DNA of 9,917 bases from Lachnospiraceae bacterium (GTDB taxonomy: Bacteria > Bacillota_A > Clostridia > Lachnospirales > Lachnospiraceae): assembly GCA_017553665.1 (NCBI GenBank), contig JAFZKM010000176.1, forward strand, positions 1-9,917, written 5' to 3'. How positions within the stretch are numbered: the first letter of the stretch is position 1; each line of letters begins with the position of its first letter. This document shows, one piece after another, positions 1 through 7,300 of the stretch. The notes below the pieces were generated by a model. It saw only the letters and a list, made by a program, of their open reading frames with translations. It had not been told where the DNA came from and made no database searches. Position numbers and translations under genes: made by a program.

Positions 1-11
1 ACTTTTTTCAT
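1..11 (-). CDS. First codons of a divergent gene leaving the left edge
   Basis: On the minus strand an ATG at 11-9 is followed by two lysine codons and runs off the window after three and two-thirds codons (M-K-K-...). A ribosome binding site, AGGG, lies about seven bases upstream, and a strong minus-strand promoter lies further upstream at 116-88. A Met-Lys-Lys start is common for genes of this kind of organism and is typical of exported proteins, but nothing about the product can be seen here. The call rests on the start signals only. Confidence 0.4.
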
Positions 12-53
12 AACTGTTCCCTGTCTGCCTTATATAATACTTTGCTTCCGTCC

Positions 54-167
54 CTAAGGAACCGCCTTCCGGGCAAAAGCATTGTCCACTATACTCGTCT
101 TGGGAAACTTTGTCAAGCGTTTTGGTTTCCAGATTTCGGGTGTTCCAAATTCATTTTTACCGTTCAT
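54..167 (-). CDS. Doubtful 37-residue basic small ORF
   Basis: On the minus strand an ATG at 167-165 sits six bases behind a near-perfect Shine-Dalgarno AGGAGG (179-174). It opens a 37-codon frame ending in TAG at 56-54. The peptide begins MNGKNEFGTPEIWKPKR, is rich in lysine and arginine, and has no membrane segment or recognisable domain. Against it, a consensus promoter pointing the same way lies inside the frame (116-88), so the DNA could simply be the control region of the gene at the left edge. It could be a real small protein, a leader peptide, or a chance frame behind a chance ribosome site. Confidence 0.3.
   Translation of the reverse strand: MNGKNEFGTPEIWKPKRLTKFPKTSIVDNAFARKAVP
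88..116 (-). promoter_or_regulatory. Sigma-A type promoter facing left
   Basis: On the minus strand a perfect -35 box TTGACA (116-111) is followed, after exactly 17 bases, by TATAGT (93-88), which matches the -10 consensus at five of six positions. The expected transcription start is near 81, giving a leader of about 70 bases to the ATG at 11. It is the best consensus promoter in the window. Confidence 0.55.
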
Positions 168-280
168 ATGCTCCCTCCTACCGCTCATGTCAAAACTGTT
201 CCATTTCCCGCGCGGATAACGTATATTGAGCGCGTAGCAAAGGAAAAAGCTTCTGCAGCTTTAAGCGAAAGGATAATGAC

Positions 281-1012
281 ATGGAAAAGATAGTATTGAA
301 CAATCTTTCAAAGTACTACGGAGAGAAGCATGCGGTGGACGGCATCAGCCTCACGGTAAATGACGGCGAGATGCTTGCGCTGCTTGGTGTCAACGGTGCC
401 GGAAAGACCACGACGATAAAGATGCTCTCGTGCCTTACGAAGCCCACGGGCGGAACCGCGAAGGTCGGTGGATACGATGTTGTGGCTGACAGGGAGAAAG
501 TAAAGGAGATCGTCGGGATATCCACTCAGGATACCGCGATAGCCAGAAACCTTACGGTTGAGGAAAACCTGCGCTTCATGGCTGAGATCTATCTTGATCC
601 GAAGAAATACGGGAAAAAGGAGATCAATGCCAAGGTGGAGGAAGTCATAGAGGATTTCAAACTTGAGGAAGTGCGAAAGACTCACTCGTGCAAGCTTTCG
701 GGCGGATGGCAGCGCCGCCTTTCGATCGCGATGGCGATCATCGGCAATCCCGAGGTAATACTCCTCGACGAGCCCACGCTCGGGCTGGACGTTCTGGCGC
801 GCAGGGAGCTCTGGAAGGCGATAGAAAAGCTGAAAAAGGGCCGCACGATCATCCTCACGACGCATTACATGGAGGAGGCCGAGGCACTGGCCGACAGGAT
901 CGCGATCATGATCGCGGGCAAGATCATCATGACCGGAACACTTGCGGAGCTTGAGGAAAAAACAGGTCAGAAGGGCCTTGAAAATGTATTTGTTTCGGTT
1001 GCGGAGGGATAA
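281..1012 (+). CDS. ABC-2 type exporter ATP-binding subunit
   Basis: This 243-residue protein is the ATPase of an ABC exporter of the DrrA/NatA/CcmA class and should power the permease encoded directly after it. Visible motifs are Walker A GVNGAGKTT (36-44), the Q-loop glutamine 83 in STQD, the ABC signature LSGGW (139-143, with Trp where Gln or Met is usual), Walker B with VILLDEPT (159-166), and the H-loop His195 in TTHYMEEA. The length is that of a minimal ATPase without the C-terminal extension seen in some family members. The ATG at 281 has AAAGGA seven bases upstream. A weak promoter candidate, TTCCAT (199-204) plus TATATT (222-227) with 17 bases between, lies in front. The stop at 1010-1012 lies four bases before the permease start, so the two are co-translated. 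The cargo is unknown; drugs, peptides, lipids or sodium are all handled by relatives. Confidence 0.93.
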   Translation: MEKIVLNNLSKYYGEKHAVDGISLTVNDGEMLALLGVNGAGKTTTIKMLSCLTKPTGGTAKVGGYDVVADREKVKEIVGISTQDTAIARNLTVEENLRFMAEIYLDPKKYGKKEINAKVEEVIEDFKLEEVRKTHSCKLSGGWQRRLSIAMAIIGNPEVILLDEPTLGLDVLARRELWKAIEKLKKGRTIILTTHYMEEAEALADRIAIMIAGKIIMTGTLAELEEKTGQKGLENVFVSVAEG

Positions 1013-1016
1013 TGAT

Positions 1017-1784
1017 ATGAACAGAACACTGACATTTGCAAAAAGAAATCTTATAGAACTTTCGCGAGACGCGCTCGGCTATATCTTCTGCATCGCGTTC
1101 CCGCTGGTAATGCTGATAGTCATGTCCGTGGTAAACGAGAGCATTCCCGCAGAAGCTGGCATGACGACATTCAGGATCGATAATCTTTCGGGCGGCATCA
1201 TAATGTTCGGACATACCTTTGTAATGCTGTTCACGGCGATCCTCGTGGCGACGGACCGCACCAGCTCATTCCTGATGAGACTTTTCTCTTCGCCGATGAA
1301 GAGCAGGGATTTCACGAACGGATACATGATCCCGATGGTTCTGATCGCGATAGTTCAATCTGTCCTGACTTTGGGCGTATCGATCATCATCGCGAACATG
1401 ACCAATGTTGATCTTGAAATCAGCGGCCTCCTGTTCGCGGTGCTCGCGAGCATTCCTTCGGCGCTGATGTTCATTTCGATAGGACTCATCGCGGGTTCGC
1501 TGTTCACCGAAAAGGCGGCTCCCGGCATCTGTTCGGTCATCGTTTCGGTCGGAACCTTCCTCGGCGGAGTATTCTTCGACGCGGAAGGCGTGGGCGGCAC
1601 CATTTACAAGATCTGCAAATACCTGCCCTTTATTTACTGCACCAAAGTTGAGCGCAGCTGCATCGCTCTCGATTTCAGCTTTGACTCGTTCGGAAAGCCG
1701 CTCCTGATCGTAAGCGGTGCCGCCGTGATCGCGATGGCCCTCGCGGTGCTCACATTCAGGGCAAAAATGAGGACCGACAAATAA
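1017..1784 (+). CDS. ABC-2 type exporter permease
   Basis: This 255-residue integral membrane protein should form the transport channel with the preceding ATPase. The chosen start is ATG 1017 (MNRTLTFAKRNLIEL), with GGAGGG at 1003-1008 as ribosome site and only four bases after the upstream stop. An earlier in-frame ATG at 942 lies inside the ATPase gene and has no comparable signal. The chain has the usual ABC-2 layout. A first helix runs at roughly residues 20-40, followed by an extracytoplasmic stretch. Helices then lie near 60-80, 105-130, 140-165, 170-195 and 225-248, with a short basic tail. The cytoplasmic loop containing FSSPMKSRDF after helix 2 is typical of this family and contacts the ATPase. 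It is a half-size permease, so the exporter is probably two ATPases plus two permeases. Confidence 0.88.
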   Translation: MNRTLTFAKRNLIELSRDALGYIFCIAFPLVMLIVMSVVNESIPAEAGMTTFRIDNLSGGIIMFGHTFVMLFTAILVATDRTSSFLMRLFSSPMKSRDFTNGYMIPMVLIAIVQSVLTLGVSIIIANMTNVDLEISGLLFAVLASIPSALMFISIGLIAGSLFTEKAAPGICSVIVSVGTFLGGVFFDAEGVGGTIYKICKYLPFIYCTKVERSCIALDFSFDSFGKPLLIVSGAAVIAMALAVLTFRAKMRTDK

Positions 1785-1810
1785 AGCATACGTTTAATCT
1801 GTTCTTGCAC

Positions 1811-1861
1811 GCGCCGCGTAAAAGACTTAATATTCAATTAAGAGCGATTACGCGGCGTTTT
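1811..1861 (+). terminator. Nested inverted repeat between exporter and LytTR gene
   Basis: A perfect 10-bp inverted repeat, CGCCGCGTAA (1812-1821) and TTACGCGGCG (1848-1857), encloses 26 bases. These contain a second perfect repeat, CTTAAT (1826-1831) and ATTAAG (1837-1842), around the loop ATTCA. The outer stem is followed by only four T (1858-1861), so it is a weak intrinsic terminator or attenuator at best. It may instead be DNA-level control: TTGCAC (1805-1810) and TAATAT (1828-1833), 17 bases apart, form a poor promoter whose -10 box lies between the outer arms. The structure is certain; its role is not. Confidence 0.5.
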
Positions 1862-1886
1862 GCCGTTCAGGACGTGAGGTGCGACA

Positions 1887-2345
1887 GTGCAGATCAGACC
1901 GGAAATTGATGAGAGATACAAAGAAATAGAGATTCATGTCTGCAATGACAGGATGAACGAAGAAGTAAAAGGTGTGGTACAACAGCTGCACTCTTTTTTC
2001 GATTCGACCATTAAGGGCATTGATGAAGCGGGGAACCGCTGCATGATACGCCCCGCGGAGGTGTTTTCGTTCTACGCGGAAGGCCAGCGTGTGATCGCGA
2101 TGGACGCGGCGAAACGCTATTCCGTACCGCAAAAGCTCTACGAGCTCGAGAAAGAATACGAAAGCCTGCATTTTGTGCGGATATCCAAATCGGAGATAGT
2201 TAATTACAAAAAGATAAAGAGCCTGGATATGAGCCTTACGGGAACGATAAAAGTTACGATGAAGAACGGGTACGAAACATATTCTTCGAGGCGGAACGTG
2301 GCAAAGCTCAAGGAACTGCTTCTTCAGAACAGGAAAGGAGAATGA
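1887..2345 (+). CDS. LytTR-domain DNA-binding regulator
   Basis: This 152-residue protein is a small cytoplasmic transcription regulator without a receiver domain. Residues 1-45 are a short helical lead. From about 50 to 148 it reads as a LytTR DNA-binding domain, with the characteristic stretch FVRISKSEIVNYKKIKSLD (96-114) and the late SRRNVAKLKELL (134-145). LytTR proteins of this size are commonly encoded next to a DUF3021 membrane protein, exactly as here. Those pairs, like the HdrRM and BrsRM systems of streptococci, are understood as a regulator restrained by a membrane partner. The start is a GTG at 1887 with GAGGT (1876-1880) six bases upstream; no in-frame ATG gives a longer protein. 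The stop overlaps the possible ATG at 2342 (ATGA), indicating translational coupling to the membrane gene. Likely targets are its own promoter and that of the ABC exporter, but no binding site was identified. Confidence 0.87.
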   Translation: MQIRPEIDERYKEIEIHVCNDRMNEEVKGVVQQLHSFFDSTIKGIDEAGNRCMIRPAEVFSFYAEGQRVIAMDAAKRYSVPQKLYELEKEYESLHFVRISKSEIVNYKKIKSLDMSLTGTIKVTMKNGYETYSSRRNVAKLKELLLQNRKGE

Positions 2346-2350
2346 CGGGG

Positions 2351-2809
2351 ATGATAAAAGATATTCTCAAAAGAGGCGCGATAAGCTTCGCGTTCTCAGC
2401 CTTTGCGGGACTTATGATAAATCTGATCATAGACTTCGTCGCGAACGCGGCCGGAGCGAAGGATTTCTGCTCAATATCGCCGGATTTCATGGCGCTGTTC
2501 CCTACCGCGGCATTGGCCGCGTATGTCAATATACTGCTTTACGGCCTCATCGGCGCGACCTTCGCGGTGATGACCTTTATCTACGAGTTCGAAAGGATCG
2601 GATTTGTGATCCAGAGCATAATCTACTGCCTGGTTACGGGCGGTGTGTGCATGCTGATAACTATCCTGCTCTGGCAGCTCCAGCGCCACCCCGAAGCGTT
2701 TGTCTCGACCTGTCTCGGGTATCTCGCGGCGCACGTGATAATGATAGTTGTACAGTACCGCGCGCTGAAGAAGGATATCAGCGTGATCAATACGGAGCTT
2801 CAGCATTGA
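2351..2809 (+). CDS. DUF3021-type four-helix membrane protein
   Basis: The product is a 152-residue membrane protein with four predicted helices, near residues 10-30, 55-78, 85-108 and 118-138, and a charged tail. Its size, its opening MIKDILKRG and its place directly after a LytTR gene fit the DUF3021 family, whose members probably bind and restrain the LytTR regulator at the membrane. Two starts are possible. ATG 2342 overlaps the upstream stop but sits one base after AAGGAG (2335-2340), which is too close. ATG 2351 is ten bases from the same site and gives the family-like N-terminus, so it is preferred; using 2342 would add three residues. What the protein senses cannot be told from the sequence. 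No clear terminator follows. Confidence 0.8.
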   Translation: MIKDILKRGAISFAFSAFAGLMINLIIDFVANAAGAKDFCSISPDFMALFPTAALAAYVNILLYGLIGATFAVMTFIYEFERIGFVIQSIIYCLVTGGVCMLITILLWQLQRHPEAFVSTCLGYLAAHVIMIVVQYRALKKDISVINTELQH

Positions 2810-2822
2810 CTTAAATGTGTTT

Positions 2823-2849
2823 TTGCATCTCACCGAAAGGTGGTAAAAT
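2823..2849 (+). promoter_or_regulatory. Extended -10 promoter for the 482-residue gene
   Basis: TG-G-TAAAAT at 2841-2849 is an extended -10 element (TGN followed by TAAAAT). A weak -35-like TTGCAT lies at 2823-2828, 15 bases upstream. Transcription should start near 2856. A small perfect hairpin, CACC-GAAA-GGTG (2831-2842), overlaps the spacer and may be incidental. The gene downstream has AAGGAG at 2859-2864. Confidence 0.4.
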
Positions 2850-2874
2850 ATAGTTTAAAAGGAGTGAGGATACT

Positions 2875-4323
2875 ATGTTCACCTGCGATCACAAAAAACT
2901 GAGACTGTCATTTAATAAGTTCCACAATTTTGAAAAAAACTATCTGCCGGAACACGGCGAATTCTGCCTGCTTGAACTGAAGGACGGACGCTATACCGGA
3001 GGAGAATGGTGGCCGGGCGATAATAACGGCAAAGGAAAGAAGATATCCGGCAAATTCATCCGCGGGACCGCGGATACCGTTCAGCCCGAAGAAGTCGCGA
3101 AATGGCATACGCTGGACAAGGACGATCTTACAAACTGCCTGGAGAACAGTGAGATCAACTGGATCAATATCGGCCCTGAGGGAGAAGGCGTCTGCTCGGT
3201 AGTGTTCAAGGACTTCAAGTCCACAAGAGACGGTAAATATCCGAAAGACGATCAGTACTGCCTTCTGATACTGGCAGACGGAGGACTGGGCGCCGGAAGA
3301 TGGGAAAAGTATAATACCAAATATGTAAAGGCAAAGGGGACATTTATCTACGCGCCGGCTCTCGCGCAGCACAGTATCGACCGGGTGTGGGCATGGACGC
3401 CGCTGAGCCCTGACGATACCTTTGAGCGGAAACAGGAAGAGGAAAAAGAGCTGCGGCTAGAAAGGAAGCTGAACAGGGATCCTTCGGCCGATCCGGAGAA
3501 ATTCAAATACGGAACGGATATCAAGGTTTATTACGAAAAAGCGCTTGAGAAGCTCCGCAAGGATTATCCGTGGGCAACCGTTACCCAGATGAAGAAGAGC
3601 GGGGAATGGATCATCACGCCCGTTCACGGGCAGTATGTTTTCGGCCAGGATCACGGGATGATCATGAACTACAGGCAGATCAATGAATGGAAGGACGGAA
3701 GCACAGCGGACGAGTTTATTGATTTCCTGTGTAAGTACACGGAAGAATCCGTCCGCAATTCCAATCCCGATAAGAAATTCAGTATGGGAATGGATATCGG
3801 CGTATACCTCGATCAGGCATTCGGGAATGTCAAAAAGGATTATCGCTGGGCCGACAGGGCAGCGCTCGATAAGGCCTGCCGTTACGTGATAAAAAAGGTT
3901 AAAGGGGATTGGGAATTCGTAAGAGATTACGGCGGAAAGAACGGCGAATATGTCTGCAACTGTCCTACCGCGGAAGAATTCATCAGGCATGTGGAGAATG
4001 ATTACCAGAACGCGGCGCTCCGCGCGAATCCCGTTGTGGATGTATATCAGCCTGAGTTCGGGCATGTTGATCTTCACGGATGGTATCTGGAACGGTATCA
4101 ATTCTCAAAGCTGGAGTCGGGTGACTACAAGGTTGATGTACAGGCCGGCGACCGCGTTACGGGCGGCGGAAGAGAATTCTTTATCACGCCGCATTGCTTT
4201 GAGGCAAAAACATACGATGAGTTCCTGGACCGTTATCTGGAGATAGTTCCCGGCGGGAGCTTCGGTCTTTGCAAAGAACAGCTTATTAATGACGCGAAGC
4301 TTAAGAGCTTTCTCGGGTATTGA
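2875..4323 (+). CDS. Unrecognised 482-residue protein built of internal repeats
   Basis: I do not recognise this protein. It has no signal peptide or membrane helix and should be cytoplasmic. It divides into two halves joined by a charged helical linker (about 182-201, many Glu, Lys and Arg). The first half is a pair of related units of about 70 residues (roughly 12-80 and 107-180), each with a CLLxLxDGxxxGxW core: CLLELKDGRYTGGEW at 31-45 and CLLILADGGLGAGRW at 129-143. The second half contains two clear repeats of about 85 residues (about 207-292 and 297-380). They share a start like FKYGTDIKVYYEKA/FSMGMDIGVYLDQA and an end like TADEFIDF/TAEEFIRH. A weaker third copy (about 385-460) ends in TYDEFLDRY. 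The ATG at 2875 has AAGGAG ten bases upstream and its own promoter, so it is probably a separate unit from the LytTR genes. The many Trp and Tyr residues suggest compact beta-rich modules or a binding role; no catalytic motif was seen. Confidence 0.85.
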   Translation: MFTCDHKKLRLSFNKFHNFEKNYLPEHGEFCLLELKDGRYTGGEWWPGDNNGKGKKISGKFIRGTADTVQPEEVAKWHTLDKDDLTNCLENSEINWINIGPEGEGVCSVVFKDFKSTRDGKYPKDDQYCLLILADGGLGAGRWEKYNTKYVKAKGTFIYAPALAQHSIDRVWAWTPLSPDDTFERKQEEEKELRLERKLNRDPSADPEKFKYGTDIKVYYEKALEKLRKDYPWATVTQMKKSGEWIITPVHGQYVFGQDHGMIMNYRQINEWKDGSTADEFIDFLCKYTEESVRNSNPDKKFSMGMDIGVYLDQAFGNVKKDYRWADRAALDKACRYVIKKVKGDWEFVRDYGGKNGEYVCNCPTAEEFIRHVENDYQNAALRANPVVDVYQPEFGHVDLHGWYLERYQFSKLESGDYKVDVQAGDRVTGGGREFFITPHCFEAKTYDEFLDRYLEIVPGGSFGLCKEQLINDAKLKSFLGY

Positions 4324-4336
4324 GAAAAGCCTGTAG

Positions 4337-4345
4337 TGCTATAAT
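4337..4345 (+). promoter_or_regulatory. Extended -10 promoter for the sensor-cyclase-galactanase gene
   Basis: TGC-TATAAT (4337-4345) combines a perfect -10 hexamer with the TGN extension, 14 bases after the upstream stop codon. TTGAGA (4320-4325) resembles a -35 box but is only 14 bases away, so the extended -10 probably carries the activity. The expected start near 4352 gives a leader of about 23 bases including AAGGGAG (4357-4363), 11 bases before the ATG. The large gene is therefore likely transcribed on its own. Confidence 0.55.
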
Positions 4346-4374
4346 GGGAGTGTATGAAGGGAGAAGCTTAAAGC

Positions 4375-7300
4375 ATGAAAAAGATCGCATTGATAACCGA
4401 CGGATGGCGCAGATATGTGACTTACGCATGGGTTGTGGGCATCACGCAGAGAGCCGCGCAGCTGGGCGTGGACATATGCCTTTATACTTTCAACACCAAC
4501 GGCAATCTGAGCCATGACGAAAAGTATAACGAAGGCGAGTATTCCCTTAATGAACAGATAGATTTCAACGTTTTTGACGGAATAGTGTTCGACTGCTCGA
4601 ACACCGAGGATCCCAAGGTCATCGAAGCTACCGTGGAGAGACTGAAGGCTTCGAAGGTGCCTGTCGTGAGCATCTCTTACTATGTCGAGGGCTTTCATTA
4701 TGTCGGCAATGACAATAAAAACCTTATCCGCGCGATGGTAAGGCATATGTACGAGGAGCACGGCTGCCTGAACATGGTATTCGCCGGAGGACCGGAGCAC
4801 AATTACGAGAATATCCAGCGTTTTGAGGCTTTCTGCGAGACACTGCGGGAGATAGGTCTCCCTATTTCCGAAGAGTCATATATGTTCGGCGACTATGGTT
4901 TCGACACCGGAGTCAGATATTTCCGCGAGTGGATCGAGGCAGGGAAGCCGCTTCCCGACGTCTTTATCTGCGCGAATGACAATATTGCCGCGGGCATGTG
5001 CAAAGAGGCGCTGAGGCTGGGTTATGAAGTTCCGAAGGATTTCAGGGTCACGGGTTTTGACAATCTGGACAAGGCCGCATATTACAAGCCCCAGATCGCC
5101 AGCGTGAACCATAACCGCGGTACGCTCGGAAACCGCGCCTTTGACGTGCTGAACGCGCTGATGAACCATGAGAAGGTCGATATCTACACTTACATGCAGA
5201 GCGAGATCGTTCCGGCCGAGACCTGCGGATGTCCGAATACCGGTCTGGTGGATTACCGTGATTACGCGAAGTGGCAGATCGACTGGCGCGTGGACCTGGA
5301 CCGTCATGAGGAACACATCCTCGAGCTGGAGAAGCGCTTCGCCGAATGCCGCAATATAAGCGGACTGATCGAGAGTTTCGTGAGCTATATCAGAAATCTG
5401 GACTGCTCGGGCATATTCATCTGTGTGGACAAGGCGCTCCTCGAAGCCATGCCCGAGAGCAGATTCTCGGAGGATAAGCTCGATCATGATTCCCTGGTAG
5501 TGGCGGCGGGAGAGGACCATGGCAGGCGTCTGTATTCCGTGAGGAATTTCAAGGACGTCAAAGAATATCTCGCGTCGGCCGACAGGCCCAGGGATTACAT
5601 GTTCTTCCCGATCCATTTCCGTGATCAGAGAGTGGGAACGACCATACTTTTGGAACCCGATTTTCTGTATGACCACCCGCTGTTCTATGACGCGCATAAT
5701 ACATTCATCAACAGACTCCAGAACCTCTTTATCCGGACGCAGCTGGAAAACGCGGCCGCGAGGATGAGAGGTCTCTATAACCGCGATGTCCTGACGGGCC
5801 TGTATAACAGAATAACCTACAATGAGATGATCGTGCCGAAGTTCGCGGATTACCGCAGGGACGGCATTGTCTGCGCGATGTGCTTCTTTGACGTCGATCA
5901 TTTCAAAAAGATAAACGACAGCTACGGACATGATTTCGGCGACAAGGTACTGCTGATGATCGCCCGGGCGATAAAGACCTCCAAGCCCCGTGATTCGTAC
6001 GCGTACCGTTTCGGCGGGGATGAGTTCGTGGTATTTATCCCTTATGCTACGGAGGAGAAGGTAAACAGGTTCATTTCTCGCGTTCAGGACACTTTGACCT
6101 CGAGGAATATTGAGGTGAGCAGCGGAGTTATCTATACGGATCCCGATTCAGACCGCACGTCCGACGATTATCTCGTAATGGCCGACAAGCATATGTACGA
6201 GGTCAAGCGCGCGCGTAAGAGCGAGATGGGCGAAAAACCCGATGTGGACAGACCGATAAAGGGAATCGGGTTCTTTAAGGGAGCCGATATATCGAGCATA
6301 CCCGAGAAAGAGGAAAAGGGCCTCGTCTTCAAGGATATGGACGGGACCGTGAAAGACCCGCTGGAGCTCCTCGACGAGTACGGCCTGAATTCCGTGCGCC
6401 TGCGCATCTGGAACGATCCGTCGAAGGTACCGGAAGCGGGCGGCTACTGCGATCTTAAGCATACGGTCGCTATGGCCCGCAGGATAAAGGAGCGCAATAT
6501 GCACTTCCTCCTGGACTTCCATTATTCCGACTACTGGGCGGATCCGGGGCAGCAGAAAAAGCCCGCCGCGTGGGAAGGACTGGATTTTGACGATCTGACG
6601 CAGGCCGTTTATGACTATACGCATGATGTTCTGGTCGAGCTGTCAAAGAACGATGCCCTGCCCGATATGGTGCAGATAGGCAATGAAGTCAGGAGCGGCA
6701 TACTCTTCCCCGACGGCGCCGTTCCGAATTACCGTTCGCTCGCGAAACTGATCAATGCCGGTATCCGCGCCGTGCGCGATATATCGGAGAACATCGAGGT
6801 AATGATACACCTCGACCAGGGCGGACGCTTCTTCTACCTGCGTGAGTGGTTTGACGCGATGTTCGCGGCCGGCATGGATAAGATCGATGCCATCGGCATT
6901 TCGTTCTATTCCTTCTGGCACGGCACCTTTAAGGATCTTAAGGATTCCATGGCGCAGCTCATTGACAGATACGATCTGCCGGTATACGTGGTGGAGACAG
7001 CGCATCCCTGGAGGCACTGCGAGCTCGAGCATGTCAACAGCGATATGATGAAGATGGCGGGCTTCCCCGCGGGACCCGAGGGACAGCGGAAGGCCCTGCA
7101 GCTGATCATGCAGATCGCGGCTGAGGTTTCGGGCGACCGCAAGACCGGAGTATACTACTGGGAGCCGCTTTGCATCACCGACCATGACCTGGGCACCTGG
7201 GATGAGAATATGGGCATGATGGACACCGAAGGCAGGCTGCTTCCTTCATTCGCGGTATTTAAGGACTTTGATCCCGCGAACCCGGCCATTCCGGATGTTG

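Noticed and set aside
42..293. 83-codon plus-strand frame ahead of the ABC ATPase gene
   Set aside because: No ribosome site, no recognisable domain, covers the divergent promoter region and overlaps the well-supported ATG at 281.
901..916. Perfect 16-bp palindrome CGCGATCATGATCGCG
   Set aside because: It falls inside the ATPase coding sequence and arises from the codons ATC, GCG and ATG used for Ile-Ala-Ile-Met-Ile-Ala. Similar GATCGCG runs recur in these genes through codon preference.
2831..2842. CACC-GAAA-GGTG mini-hairpin as a terminator of the DUF3021 gene
   Set aside because: The stem is only four base pairs and no T-run follows; it overlaps the promoter of the next gene instead.
4876..5931. 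351-codon minus-strand frame opposite the sensor/GGDEF region
   Set aside because: It mirrors the codon pattern of the well-supported plus-strand gene and has no domain or ribosome site. It is a shadow of GC-rich third positions.
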